A DNA stretch of 64,000 nt from Larix kaempferi (lineage: Eukaryota; Streptophyta; Pinopsida; Pinales; Pinaceae), in assembly GCA_027924585.1 (NCBI GenBank), contig BSBM01001448.1:2108001-2172000 (forward strand). The letters are read 5' to 3'. The position numbers and the translations under genes are program-made. The notes beneath the pieces were generated by a model. The model was not told the origin of the DNA. It did no database searches and saw only the letters and a program-made list of their open reading frames with translations. This document shows positions 1 to 11,980 of the stretch, in pieces (position 1 is the stretch's first letter; each line of letters starts with the position of its first letter).

Positions 1-18
1 AAGACCCTTTAAAATTTG

Positions 19-240
19 GACAGGTAGAGCAGTGTGCTCGTAACAGCCTGGGATGCTCTATCGAGATCCGGATAGGTAAAGCGGTGTGCTCGTAACAGCC
101 TCGGATGCTTTATCGAGATCCAGACAGGTAGAGCGGTGTGCTTGTAACATCCTGGGATGCTCTAAGTAGGTTTTGTGAAAGTTCACATAGAAAATATCCT
201 TTAAAATACAGACAGGTAGAGCGGTGTGCTCGTAACAGTA
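19..240. repeat. 52-bp tandem repeat array
   Basis: Three consecutive 52-bp units start at 19, 71 and 123. Each opens with GACAGGTAGAGC or a close variant, followed by GGTGTGCTCGTAACA and a GGATGCTCTATCGAGATCC-like tail. A fourth diverged unit starts at 211 after a 36-bp insertion. The array lies just outside the left end of element X. No function is visible. The spacing is far too regular for chance, but the unit matches no satellite I know by name. Confidence 0.85.
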
Positions 241-251
241 TAGAATTCTCT

Positions 252-2851
252 TGTATTGGAGAAAACTCACTATGGCTTGTGGTAAACCACTATAGACAGC
301 TGACTACCAAAAATCAACTCAATTCTCAGAACTATGCTATTATAAATGACAATGCTAAGATAATGGAGAATGTAACCAACCTCGATCCAAACGTTTGATG
401 TAGATCTCTGTTGGAGCTTTCAATCCGTGCACTTGAATTTGCAAATTAGTCTTGACAGCCAATATACAACAAGTACATATAATATATAAACAACATTAAC
501 ATCATCAATAGCAATGGTCCATGATATTATAAGGAAATGCAACCCAATGTAGAATAAACAACATTCACAACATTAATGGACGAGAATATGAGTATTTCTA
601 TTAATAAACAAGAAGAAGTACAATGTGATATGACCTCTTTCCGACAACCAATCTGAACCAAGATCTGGATCAATCCACTTGTGCCTCCACCACTTCAATC
701 CTCCATGAAAGGAAAACTCAAACTATGGTAGGAGTTTGGAAGGTGAACATAAGGGGTTCACAACTACAAGGATCAATGAGTGTAGACTCAAGATAGGGCA
801 AAAATCCACTAGAGTTCTCTTGCTCTTCTTTCTCCTCCCGTCCATAAGCCATATGTGCTCAATATATAGTCCTCTCAAAGTTAAGTGAAAGGACAAATCA
901 AGAGGTTTCTTGGGCATATGGAGGGTCAAAGGTCACCCAATAACTGTTTTTTGGGAGTAAAAAGTAATTAACTAGTGATTTTTACCATTTTACATGCTAC
1001 CCGCAGGCTATAGTGATGCAACTCGCGGGTACGGCCACTATAATGATGCAGCAAGCGTATAAGGAAAAATAATGAGGAAATAGTGTGTCTGAAGTATATA
1101 AAGTGGATCTGAGTCAGTGAAATGGATCCTATAGGCCAAAGGGTGTCGATGCTCACAAGGTGGAAGATTACATTGTAACAGATGCCCCCTAATGTGTGAA
1201 GCCAGAGATTGATGCTACGATGGCCGAAATACATTATAAAATTCAGAAGTGGAGTGATGGAAACACAAGTGGAAAGAACAGCTAACTCATCATAGTACAA
1301 TAGTATCTCTGAATACATGTTGGTATATTACAACAATCTGATACAATGGCCATGAATAGGCAGTACATAATGGATATATGTCATAAGTGATCATAGCCAT
1401 GATCCCTCTACAGTAAGATATGGTCTCCTGCTGAGAAGGAGACAACGGGTGCAAACTAGAGGTACAAACTACTGATATTTGAGAGGTGATATCTTAGATG
1501 TAAAGTCAAAGTCATAGATAGCATACTAAATGCCACTATCGCCTGGTGTCTTCTACACAAGTCTTCGACGGTGCAAGTCCCATCAAGTGAATAAAGGAGT
1601 TGGAGTCGAACCTAATGTGACATCGTCTGATTATCGATCAATGATGTATACCGTTAACAGACGTGAGATGACCCACCAATAATGAGAATGGGCATCAAGG
1701 CAGAAAGCACAATCAACGGAGTGTGAATAAATGAGTTGAAGTCGAACACTAGGATGAATCCATTGATCATGGGACTTTGCTGTATTCCTAAGACGGTCAA
1801 TGGCAAGAGAACTTGCCACTAATGAGTACAAGCCTCAAGGTACTCAACCGAACTCTAAGCCTCAAGTCCCAGAATAAATGGGTTGAAGTCGATGAAACGA
1901 GACTCGCTGGAAGGAGGGCATTAATGCAACCCCCATTAACCAGCATGAGGTACCAGTTATGCTGAAAGATTTGGAAGATCCCAGGTGAAACATACTAACT
2001 CAATAAGGATGGCCGACATGCAATAGTCAAGAGATCTGAGGAGTGGTTGACACTGGTTTCTGGACTTCCTTTGAACAAGAGCATGAGTAGATGGATAGAT
2101 GTAGGCAGCATAGACTCGATATAGACTGTGCAATGCAGGATGCATCACAAAGGGCTCCATAATGACTAGAAGCTTAACCAATCGGTGGAGAAACGGAGAA
2201 ACAAGTATAGCTCTTAAGGTCCAACTATAGTCCCGACTCATAGTGTATGGAGTGGAATGAATGCTCTATTCAAAGGAGACACAACAACTGCCAACAAGAA
2301 GTAGTAATCATAATCCCATTTGACTTTTTGGAATACTTGATTTTTTTGGTCTTTTTCATATTTGGAAAGCTTGAAAAAGAATAAAATTGCTTATAGTACA
2401 ACAAGTGAGGGAACGAGTGTCAGATAGCGAGCAAACTAGTCCCAAGCAGTGGAACATACCTATGATCAATGCAAGGAAGCATGTGCAGGATGTGGACACT
2501 CAGGCGAATGTTCCCTCAGGGTAAAGGGTCATCAAGCTGCGAAAGATAAATTAAGGCTCTGCTTGGCTCGGAAGGTAAAGTGCTTAGGCACATGGCTAAT
2601 AAGTGAGTAAGCGGGAGCCGACACAAGGCTCAAATGAAAAGTAGGATAATGCAATGCAATCACAACTCAACACAAAAGGGAAGTCCTTTTTTGTAAAGTT
2701 AGTCTCCTCACCCGAAAAAGTGTAAAACAATGAGAGAACTCTTCTAGTCACGTATGACTAGAGTATACCTTTTTGTAATTAATCCACAAAGGTCTGGAAA
2801 AGGGGTAAACATATACCTAAGTGAATGTCGCTTCAAATCCTTTAACGATTC
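252..2851 (-). repeat. 3' LTR of element X, truncated
   Basis: This stretch aligns from end to end with 7809 onward, at an offset of about 7555 bp. Shared landmarks include the CTCACTATGGCTTG block near the outer end, a TATA box and the AACAGATGCCCCCTAATGTG block. The outer end reads TGTATTGG on the plus strand. The inner end stops at about 2851 (GAAATGA) and joins protease sequence directly, whereas the other LTR runs about 280 bp further to GTGTCTACA. The missing part would be the start of U3 on the minus strand. Short ORFs here are shared by LTR copies and are not genes. Confidence 0.8.
862..869 (-). promoter_or_regulatory. TATA box of X 3' LTR
   Basis: The minus strand reads CTATATATTG here, at the same LTR position as the motif at 8417-8424 in the other LTR. 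It would separate a ~2-kb U3 (to the right) from a ~600-bp R-U5 (to the left). No transcription start can be assigned. Confidence 0.5.
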
Positions 2852-2865
2852 TGAAATGAGACTCA
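2684..2865 (-). other. Hairpin cluster in X LTR U3
   Basis: A run of short inverted repeats: a CTTTTTT arm answered by CGAAAAAG, a 7-bp stem CTAGTCA/TGACTAG at 2744-2761, and CCTTTTT answered by AAAAGG. The same order of arms recurs at 11519-11870 and, in the related element Z, at 51850-52140, although the surrounding DNA is diverged. The segment is in U3, so it would lie in the 3' UTR of the genomic RNA. Confidence 0.5.
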
Positions 2866-3830
2866 ACAGGGTACACACCAACACCCATGTTCCTAGTTTT
2901 CGGCTTAGAATCAATAACTTGCGGGACTACGGATCTCGTGGATGTTGTGGAAGGAGGATGAATGAAATCCAGCTGATCGATGGTAACAATCTTGCCTTCA
3001 TGAGGAAAGCAGATAACTCTGAATACAATAGACGCGACAACCTTCATAGCGTACATCCAATTCTGACCCAGTAACAGGTTGTAGTCGATTGGCGCATCAA
3101 CCACCTCGACTTCAATAGGCACAGACTTACCTCCCAAGCATACAACAAGGGAAGGGATAATTCCATGCAGGTTAAATGATTGACCATCGAATGCAGTGAG
3201 CGTGGTTCTAGACGCAAGTAGAGGAGGAGAGCCAAGAGCTTTCCAACAAGTTAACGACATTAGTGACGCGGAAGCACCTTCGTCAACCATTGTACGTTTG
3301 AAAAAACTCTGAAGGCACACCACCTGGATTTGAAAAGACATGTGGTAAGGTAAGAGAGGTTGAACATCAGTAGTATCGAACTTGATAACACTAGGATTTC
3401 CCCCATCCTGAACTCCTAACGCACTCAAAAGGGCATGCTTCTGAGAAGGACAGGCCTGCAAAAATTCAAGAGCCGACATGACACACGGAGTTTGGCCCAA
3501 ATCTTCTACAATGGAGTAGTTATGGGTGGCTCGAGCATTACGATTATGCGTAGAGCGCTTGAGAACACCTTTTGGTATCCATGGCATATTCGAGGGCTTC
3601 TCGATATGAAAGGAATTCTCAGGAGGAGGGGGAGGCTCACTCCCCATATTAGGTTGTGGTGCACCATAATCGTGTTGATGAGTAACAACACTAACCTCTG
3701 ATTGAACCATATTCACACATCCATAACCACTAGTATTGTAAGAAGACGTTGTCGTTTCAGTAGGCCCATAACCAATGGTGGGAGCATGCGAAACCATGTT
3801 TTGATGATGAGGAAGGGGATCCTTTAACAC
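2817..3830 (-). pseudogene. Retropepsin-like protease part of X gag-pro
   Basis: An open stretch of 337 codons in the same frame as the three gag pieces to its right. It shows an aspartic protease: D183-E-G185 followed by A-S in the DTG-type active-site position, a beta-rich stretch, and NLLLG near residue 251, which corresponds to the (I/L)-(I/L)-G motif of retropepsins. The middle residue of the triad is Glu rather than Ser or Thr; the related protease of element Z has the same DEGAS variant, so this is likely a family trait and not damage. The residues before it are Pro- and Gly-rich linker. No RT follows; the frame ends and 3' LTR sequence begins within about 40 bp. The protein would act in virus-like particle maturation if made. 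Confidence 0.75.
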
Positions 3831-3839
3831 AGCTAGGAT

Positions 3840-4145
3840 CTATGCCAAATGCTTCGATGCTTCTTTGATTCGAGTACATAAGTGAGTAAGATGATCTTCC
3901 CCAAAGAGCTTGCAAGGGAACCTCACCTTTCGCCTAGGTTTATGATCCTCACCAGCATTTCCGCCTTCCCGAGGAGGGTTGGCATTCTCTTTACGAGGGG
4001 TATTGTGATTGCTGTTATTGTTATTCCCATTGTTTCCACCACTACGGTTGTTTCTACCCTTTTTCTTACCACCAGGTTGTTGGTTACCTGACAGCTTCGT
4101 TGATTGCACATTGTGTACATCAGACGACGAGGTGTAAGTGGACAA
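3840..4145 (-). pseudogene. Nucleocapsid-like basic segment of X gag
   Basis: About 101 codons between two in-frame UAG stops (minus codons at 4157-4155 and 3842-3840). The segment is strongly basic and Asn/Gly-rich, as nucleocapsid tails are. It ends with a zinc-knuckle-like CKLFGEDHLTHLC, in which the second Cys of the CX2C pair is Phe, so zinc binding is probably lost in this copy. It sits between the gag domain and the protease in the same frame, as in a normal gag-pro polyprotein. I infer RNA packaging as its ancestral role. Confidence 0.6.
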
Positions 4146-4154
4146 GGTGTGAAC

Positions 4155-4943
4155 CTATCCGGGAGTAGACTGGTTTAGCGAAATTTTTTTTATTTGATTA
4201 GCTACCAAGTCTATAGGGAAAGTACTTGCGGATCCCACGATGCCATTGGCATGTGGTCTAGGAACTGACGTGGGCTCATGTTGTGTTCTCGATGTGTCAG
4301 GAATAATGTCGTATAAAATGCCAGACTGAGAGTATAGTAGGTCTAACTGTTGGAATTTCAAGATGGCTTGTTCCTCAGTCACAATGCCAGACATCGAAAC
4401 ATCCTTAGCAATGTATGGGAGTAGAGACTTGAGGAACCATTCCAATAGAAACTCTAGAGGAATGTTGGCTTTCAGTAATCTCTTCCGTTGGTGCCACTTT
4501 TGAACGTGGTCAGAAATATGTGTGGCCTTATTTTGAAGGAAGGTAGACAATAGTTCAGTACCAGTATCATAATGAATCAGAAACTGGAAATGGTCCATGA
4601 AAACCAAAGAAATCTCGTTGAATCCCCTATAGGTATTCCCAGGAAACTCCACATACCACTTCGCAACTGCCCCCGTAAGGGTGCGGTGAAATAGTCGTAA
4701 TCTAATGGAATCATGATTCAACGAGTTGGAGGAGCACCAAAGGTGAAACGTTGTGACATGATCACCCGGATCCTCACCGCCTTTCCCCTCAAACTTAGGA
4801 ATGTCCGAAGGGATCTTAGTAGGGACTGGGGACCAATTAGGGTCGTGACACATCAGATCATTCGTGAGCTTCGAAAGATCCAGAATATTCAAACGTGCAA
4901 GGAACAGGAGCTGCGGCTGGAAAGCTTGATTATAAGCTCCCAT
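4155..4943 (-). pseudogene. Retrotransposon gag domain of X
   Basis: This 262-codon open piece carries the plant retrotransposon gag signature: a PKFEGKGGEDP motif, then FHLWCSS, then RLRLFHRTLTGAVAKWY, with a helical stretch to residue ~200. It is clearly homologous to the gag of element Z at 61197-62792: the same motifs occur in the same order, including the LEWFLKSLLPYIAKDV block against LDWFLKSLLPVIAKDV. Such gag proteins assemble the cytoplasmic virus-like particle. The piece is bounded by in-frame UAG codons at 5009-5007 and 4157-4155, so the copy cannot make full-length gag without readthrough. Confidence 0.8.
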
Positions 4944-5006
4944 AAAAGGTTGGTTGAATAGAACCGAATTATAAGGTGGACCAAAAGCTTGACCATGAGC
5001 ATTAAA

Positions 5007-5654
5007 CTATTGATAATGAGGACCTAGCGGACCATCAGCTTGACCATGGCCATAGGGTTGATAACCTCCCCCGACCTGACCCATATGAGAGTAAGCAGGC
5101 ATATAAGTATTTTGGGCACCGTATTGAGGTGGGTTGAACTGGTGGCCAGCACCGACTGTCTTATAGTAAGGGTTGCCACCATAAGTATGGGGTATATACG
5201 TACTATTCATAGTGGGAACCGAGTTGTAATGACCATAATGGTGAGGTATGTTCCCACCCCCAGCATTAGGATTAGCATGAGCAGTTGTGTGGTGACCCAA
5301 AGCATGAGAAGTATTCCTAACCCCAACGTTGGTGGTACCAGTAGCAGGAATGGTGGCGTTATGACCATGTATATAAGGTATATTCCCACCTCCTAAACTA
5401 GTATTACTAGTAGCTGTGGTGGATGCAAAAGTGTGCAGTATATGTCCACCCCTGTGGTTAGGAGGAGCATTAACATTCACAAAAGTGGTCCTGGGTTGAC
5501 GAGTAACAATATGTGTGTTAGGTGGTGGATGCTGAGTCGTGTTTCGAACAGTGTTCCTATTAGGTTGGGTAGTCCTAGGAGGTGGTCTTCTTCCAACATT
5601 AGCATTGTTAGGGGGATTATGACCAGTCCTCATATTATGTGTGTGGGTGGACAA
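5007..5654 (-). pseudogene. Low-complexity N-terminal region of X gag
   Basis: A 215-codon piece in the same frame as the gag domain, separated from it by one UAG. The composition is extreme: Asn, His, Pro, Gly, Thr and Tyr dominate, with loose internal repeats around a GGGNIP-HYGH theme (near residues 88, 138 and 157). No folded domain is evident. It could be a disordered gag N-terminus or an upstream coding region. The ATG at 5654 is the first in the open stretch, but nothing else fixes the start. Confidence 0.45.
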
Positions 5655-7786
5655 CGTGCTGCCCTCGGCGAGGGTATTTCCCTCAATGGGTGCACTGTTG
5701 CTAACACCATGACTAGTGCCAGTATGACTACCAAAGCAGTGGGAGGATCAACTGTGATGAAACCGGGAATACTATATGAGAATGGGTTAACGTTGATCGC
5801 AAGATATTCGTCTTTAGGTAAGGTTGGCATCCCACAAAGATAATTATCCAGATTCGAAGGATCGAATGGATCGTTCTCAAGCGGATTCAGCCAAATTGAA
5901 CTAGGTTGAGTCTTAGGTGGATCACCCCCCCAGGCCTCTCAAGCTGTGGGGGTGCCTGAAGTGTGTTCGACTCCACCCAATGGAATCATGGGGATTTCCT
6001 CCATTTTGGAATGTGCAGCCATCATAAAGTTGACTACTTATGTCTCGTAAGAATCTGAAGATTCAGAGGGAACCCGTTGGCGTCCCCGAGCAACACGGCT
6101 TGAAAGTTTGACCAATTCTAAACCAGATAACTGACGGGATCGGAAAAGAGTAGGACTCCACGCAACGATATCTCCAGAGAGAATATCAAATCACAACATC
6201 TCCTATGGCCAACTATTGATCAAAAACAGTAAATCAAAAGCACACACCTAGATAAACTACAGCTAAGAGCAGACAAACAGAGTGGCTAAATGAGCTCCCG
6301 ACACTAGAGCCGATATGTCTTGCCTAGGAGAGGCTTGAGACACCCAAACTATATCTAGAGGTAGCTGAATCAGTTATAGAGACACCCAGGCTTCACTACG
6401 TGCACAGGGCCAAGTCCACTGTACAAACACAATTGTGTTGTCCAATCCCTATCTGACTCAGGACACAAACAGCATAACCACTGCAAGTAACCTATGCGAT
6501 ACCTAAGTAAAGAAACTATGGTCACCACAATATAACTAATGCTCAGGCGGACAGTCGCAGGTGGGATCCGTCGTATGGGAAGGGTAGTTGAGCCCGAAAC
6601 TCAATGAGGGTAAAATTCCCCAAGAGTCCCCAGATACGAACAAATATTAGAAATATCTCCCACGTTCAGTCGATATCAGAGGGATATTCCTTCAACCAAC
6701 CTCCCATGACCTCGTGCTTAACTCTGGTTTGAGTAGAGCTTCCTGAGAACACCGATATATACCATGGATTCCTCCACTCCCTGGCTCGACACCTAATGTT
6801 TCGTCTAGTAGTCTTGGATTGTTAACTCACAATGATCAATTCCAAGACTCTAAACCTATGCTAGTTGGTGTACCCTATAAATAAAATTGGTCTAATCAGT
6901 TTTAATATTAAGCGTTAATTTTAATGGTTGTGGTTACTCAAAGGATATGGTCATGAAACTAGTGATGTATATGACTCAATGGTATGCAAAATCGTCCAAT
7001 CCTAGACTCATCTATCCAATAAAACAATGTCACTAACATGCAAAATCAACCAAACGATTTCAAAATAAAAATGCAATCCTTTTATGTTTTCGATGCACAA
7101 GCAAAATCTAAATGAAGGCAGCAAGCACTCAATGCAAGATGCAGTACATGAAAGTAAATTTCTTTTTGTATTTTCTCTTATAAGCAAAAGGAAAATGCAA
7201 AACTATATGTAAATTTTTGTATTTTTCAATATAAAGAAATGAAAAATGCAAGCAAAATCCTACTATTTAGTCACTGAAGTGCCGAGAAGATCACTAAGAC
7301 AACCCAACAGATCCCAAACAGTAAGACCTAGCCACAGGAATGAGCTCAAAAGGAAAAAACCAACAAGGCTAAATCCAAAGATGGGTAAAAAACCAATAAG
7401 GCTCAACCAAGAGAAAAGAAGAGTTTTGGTCACAACCAAGGCATGGAACAGTCAAGAAATAGGCCAACAAAGACTCGGGATCATCCAAAGCCAACCCAGC
7501 AACAACCAAAACTCATAAATCAACCAAAGCCAGAGTTATACGCTACTGTCAAAGGAAATCCTACGGGTAACTACGAGCAACAGAGTAAACAGAGGCGGGT
7601 AGACGCGGGCAGAGCTAAGCTAGCTCGTGGGTGAGGAAAGGCAAATGGGAAAATAAAGAGTCCAATAGCTCAAAAAAAGCAAGTTCTCTATAGTGTATCT
7701 TAATATCCAATCAGTGACACAGAGCTTCGACAAACGAAAACTCTAATTAAGGACTAATGCTCAAAAATCCCCAAACATGGATGTTT
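5655..7786 (-). other. Leader of element X, no gene seen
   Basis: About 2.1 kb between the primer-binding-like site and the first open gag piece. I find no conserved protein. Notable are A- and T-rich stretches at 7140-7250 that can pair with one another, and short ORFs without coding character. A long leader before gag is common in large plant Ty3/Gypsy elements. Confidence 0.5.
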
Positions 7787-7804
7787 TCCCCAGCGGAGTC
7801 ACCA
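7787..7804 (-). other. Primer-binding-like site of X
   Basis: Read on the minus strand, four bases after the LTR end (CCAATACA), the sequence is TGGTGACTCCGCTGGGGA. It begins with TGG, as a site pairing with a tRNA CCA end should. It would pair with a tRNA ending TCCCCAGCGGAGTCACCA. I cannot name the tRNA with certainty; tRNA-Arg-type sites of plant Tat/Ogre elements are the first comparison I would make. Confidence 0.55.
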
Positions 7805-8416
7805 TTTCTGTATTGGACAAATCTCACTATGGCTTGGGGTAGACCACTACAAATAGCTGAATACCAGAAATTAACTCAATTCTCAGAACTATGCTATTAT
7901 AAATGACAATGCTAAGATAATGGAGAATGTAACCAACCTCAATCCAAACGTTTGATGTAGATCCCCGTTGGAGCTTTCAATCCGTGCACTTGAATCTGCA
8001 AATTAGTCTTGACAGCCAATATACAACAAGTACATATAATATATAAACAACATTAACATCATCAATAGCAATGGTCCATGATATTATAAGTAAATGCAAC
8101 CCAATGTAGAATAAACAACATTCACAACATTAATGGACGAGAATATGAGTATTTCTATTAATAAACAAGAAGAAGTACAATGTGATATGACCTCTTGCCG
8201 GCAACCAATCTGAACCAAGATCTGGATCAATCCACTTGTGCTTCCACCGCTACAATCCTCCATGAATGACAAACTCAAACTATGGTAGGAGTTTGGAAGG
8301 TGAACATAAGGGGTTCACAATTACAAGGATCAATGAGTGTAGACTCAAGATAGGGAAAAATCCACTAGAGTTCTCTTGCTCTTCTTTCTCCTCCCGTCCA
8401 TAAGCCATATGTGCTC

Positions 8417-8424
8417 AATATATA
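8417..8424 (-). promoter_or_regulatory. TATA box of X 5' LTR
   Basis: The minus strand reads TATATATTGAGC, matching the motif at 862-869. As the 5' LTR copy, this would be the one driving the element X transcript. A plausible core promoter; not tested. Confidence 0.5.
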
Positions 8425-8874
8425 GTCCTCTCAAAGGTAAGTGAAAGGACACATAGAGACGTTTCTTGGGCAGATGGAGGGTCAAAGGTCACCCAATAAC
8501 CGCTTTTTGGGAGTAAAAAGTAATTAACTAGTGATTTTTACCATTTTACATGCTACCCGCGGGCTTTAGTGATGCAACTCGCGAGTACGCCCGCTGTAAT
8601 GATGCAGCAAGCGTATAAGGAAAAAAATGAGGAAATAGTGTGTCTGAAGGATATAAAGTGGATCTGAGTAAATGAAATGGATCCTATAGGCCAAAGGGTG
8701 CCAATGCTCACAAAGTGGAATATTACGTTGTAACAGATGCCCCCTAATGTGTGAGGTTAGAGACTGACACTACGATGGACGAAATACATTATAAAACTTA
8801 GAAGTGGAGTGTTGGAAACACAAGTGGAAAGAGCAACTCACTCGTCATAGTACAATAGTATCTCTGAATACATG

Positions 8875-11438
8875 TCGATATAGTACAACAATCTGATACA
8901 ATGGCCATGAATAGGCAGTACATAATGGATATATGTCATAAGTGATCATAGCGATGATTCCTCTACAGTAAGATATGGTCTCCTGCTGAGAAGGAGACAA
9001 TGGGTGCAAACTGGAGGTACAAACTACTGATATCTGAGACGTGATATCTCAAATGTAAAGTCAAAGTCATAGGTAGCATATTGAATTCCACTATCACCTG
9101 GGGTCTTCTACATAAGTCTTCAATGGTGCAAGTCCCATCAAGTGAATAAAGGAGTTGGAGTCGAACCTGATGTGACATCATCTGATTACCGGTCAATGAT
9201 GTATACCGTTAACAGACATGAGATGACCCACCAATAATGAAAATGGACATCAAGGCATAGAGCACAATCATCGGAGTGTGAATAAATGAGTTGAATTCGA
9301 ATACTAGGATGAATCCATCGATTAGGGGACATTGACGTATTCCCAAAACTGTCAATGGCGAGAGAACCTGCCACTAATGACTGCAACCCTCAAGGTACTC
9401 AACTGAACTCTAAGCCTCAAGTCCTAGAATAAATGGGTTAAAGTCGATGGAACGAGACTCACTGGAAGGACGGCATTAATGCATCCCCCATCAACCAGCA
9501 CAAGGTACCAACTATGATGAAATATTTGGAAGATCTTAGGTGAAACAGACTGACTCAATAAGGATGGCCAACATACAATAGTCAAGAGATCTGAGGAGTG
9601 GCCAACACTGGTTTCAGGACTTCCTTTGAACAAGAGCATTAGCAGATGGATAGACGTAGGAAGCATAGACTCGATATAGACCGTGCGATGCAGGAGGCAT
9701 CACAAAGGGCTCCATAATGACTAGAAGTTTAACCAATCGGTGGAGAAACTAAGAAAAAAGTATAGCTCCTAAGGTCCAACTATAGTCCCGACTCATAGTG
9801 TATGGAGTGGAATGAATGCTCTCTTCAAAGGTGACATAATAGCTACCAACAAGAAGTAGTAATCATAACCCCGTCTGGGTTTTTGGAATATTTGTATTTT
9901 TTGGTCTTTTTCATATTTGGAAAGCTTGAAAAAGAATAAAATTGCTTATAGTACAACAAGTGAGGGAACAAGTGTCAAATAGCGAGCAAACTAGTCCCGA
10001 GCAGTCAAACATACCTATGATCAATGCAAGGAATCATGTGCAGGATGTGGACACTCGGGAGAATGTTCCTTCAGGGTAAAGGGTCATCAAGCTGCGAAAG
10101 ATAAATTAAGGCTCTACTTGGTTCAGAAGGCAAAGTGCTCAAGCACATGGCTAATATTGGTATATTACAACAATCTGATACAATGGACATGAATAGGAAA
10201 TACATAATGGATATATGACATAAGTGATCATAGCGATGATCCCTCTACAGTAAGATATGGTCTCCTGCTGATAAGGAGACAATGGGTGCAAACTGGAGGT
10301 ACAAACTACTGATATCTGAGAGGTGATATCTCAGATGTAAAGTCAAAGTCATAGGTAGCATATTGAATTCCACTATCGTATGGGGTCTTCTACACAAGTC
10401 TTCGACGGTGCAAGTCCCATCAAGTGAATAAAGGAGTTGGATTCGATCCTGATGTGACATCATCTAATTACCGGTCAATGATGTATACCGTTAATAAACA
10501 TGAGATGACCCACCAATAATGAAAATGGGCATCAAGACACAGAGCACAATCATCAGAGTGTGAATAAATGAGTTGAATTCGAACACTATGATGAATCCAT
10601 CGATTAGGGGACATTGATGTATTCCCAAAACTGTCAATGGCGAGAGAACTTGTCACTAATGACTGCAAGCCTCAAGGTACTCAACTGAACTCTAAGCCTC
10701 AAGTCCCGGAATAAATGGGTTGAAGTCGACGGAACGAGACTCACTGGAAGGACGGCATTAATGCATCCCCCATCAACCAGCACAAGGTACCATCTATGAT
10801 GAAAGATTTGGAAGATCTCAAGTGAAACGGACTGACTCAATAAGGATGGCTGACATGCAATAGTCAGGAGATCTGAGGAGTGGCCGACACTGGTTTTAGG
10901 ACTTCCTTTGAACAAGAGCATGAGCAGATGGATAGACGTAGGAAGCATAGACTCGATATAGACTGTGTGATGAAGGAGGCATCACAAAGGGCTCCATAAT
11001 GACTAGAAGCTTAACCAATCGGTGGAGAAACTAAGAAACAAGTACAGCTCCTAAGGTCCAACTATAGTCCCGACTCATAGTGTATGTAGTGGAATGAATG
11101 CTCTGTTCAAAGGTGACATAACAGCTTCCAACAAGAAGTAGTAATCATAATCCCGTCTAGGTTTTTGGAATATTTGTATTTTTTGGTCTTTTTCATATTT
11201 GAAAAGCTTGAAAAAGAATAAAATTGCTTATAGTACAACAAGTGAGGGAACGAGTTTCAAATAGCGAGCAAACTAGTCCCAAGCAGTAGAACATACCTAT
11301 GATCAATGCAAGGAATAATGTGCAGGATGTGGACACTCGTGGGAATGTTCCCTCAGGGTAAAGGGTCATCAAGCTGTGAAAGATAAATTAAGGCTCTACT
11401 TGGATCGGAAGGTAAAGTGCTCAAGCACATGTCTAATA
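8875..11438. repeat. 1282-bp tandem duplication inside the LTR
   Basis: Positions 8875-10156 and 10157-11438 are near-identical copies; many landmarks (for example the two 66-codon minus ORFs beginning at 9386 and 10668) are offset by exactly 1282 bp. The junction at 10156/10157 joins CATGGCTAATA to TTGGTATATTACAAC. The X 3' LTR has the segment once. Unequal recombination between LTR copies is the simplest cause. Confidence 0.85.
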
Positions 11439-11518
11439 CGTGAGTAAGCGGAAGCCAACACAAGGCTCAAATAACAAGCAGGATAATGCAATGCAATCAC
11501 AACTTGACATAAAAGGGA

Positions 11519-11870
11519 AGTCCTTTTTCGTAAAGTTAGTCTCCTCACCCAAAAAAGTGTAAAACAATGAGAGAAGAACTCTTCTAGTCACGTATGACTA
11601 GAGCATACCTTTTCGTAATTAATCCACAAATGTCCGGAAAAGGGGTAAACTTATACCTAAGTGAATGTCGCTTCAAATCCTTTAGCGAGTCTGAAATGAC
11701 AAGTATACTAGGCAATCTTGTTTGATTTGAAAAAGTCTAACAAGGGCTTAAAAAAGACTTTATAAAAATCTTTTTCGTAAAGGTTTAACGAGCTCGAAAA
11801 AGTAAATTCATGACCTCCTTACTTTTTTTAACGAGCTCAAAGGAGAGATGGAAGAATGCTCGTAATGAGA
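11519..11870 (-). other. Hairpin cluster in shared X/Y LTR U3
   Basis: This repeats the arm order seen at 2684-2865: CCTTTTTCG with CCGGAAAAGG, the stem CTAGTCA/TGACTAG at 11584-11601, then CTTTTTCGTAAAGG with CTCGAAAAAG, and CTTTTTTTAACGAGC with CTCAAAGG. Here the cluster is longer than in the truncated 3' LTR, with two further hairpins carrying TTAACGAGCTC loops. Confidence 0.5.
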
Positions 11871-11980
11871 GAAGACGAGTGTCAAGGACATGCAATACTA
11901 GTTCCAAGCGCATGGGACAAAGCTGTGCATAATGCAAGGAACATGAGCAAGATAAGGACACTCAGGGGGTGTCTACAAAT

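Larger units (their letters stand above)
252..11977 (-). mobile_element. Element X: RT-less Ty3/Gypsy LTR retrotransposon
   Basis: Long direct repeats at 252-2851 and 7809-11977 flank an internal region read on the minus strand. The plus-strand edges TGTATTGG and GTGTCTACA give minus-strand LTR ends TGTAGACAC and CCAATACA. A primer-binding-like site abuts the right LTR. The internal region encodes a gag N-terminus, a retrotransposon gag domain, a basic nucleocapsid-like part and a retropepsin, all in one minus reading frame broken by three UAG stops. No RT, RNase H or integrase is found, so the copy is non-autonomous. The layout fits gag-bearing non-autonomous plant elements (TR-GAG type, plus protease). 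The 3' LTR has lost its first ~280 bp together with sequence downstream of the protease. Confidence 0.8.
7809..11977 (-). repeat. LTR shared by X (5') and Y (3'), with internal duplication
   Basis: The left edge TGTATTGG at 7809 matches the outer edge of the LTR at 252. The right edge is GTGTCTACA at about 11977, giving TGTAGACAC on the minus strand, a common start of plant Ty3/Gypsy LTRs. The copy is ~4.17 kb because an internal segment of 1282 bp is present twice; without it the LTR would be about 2.9 kb. Internal sequence of X follows on the left and internal sequence of another copy (Y) follows on the right, so one LTR serves two tandem elements. Confidence 0.7.

Noticed and set aside
1631-1831. 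66-codon minus ORF repeated at 9186-9386 and 10468-10668
   Set aside because: Its conservation is explained by the three LTR copies; differences are not biased to synonymous positions as far as I can see.
7246-7634. Basic plus-strand ORFs in the X leader
   Set aside because: Lys/Arg/Asn/Gln-rich by A-rich composition; opposite to the element and without a domain.
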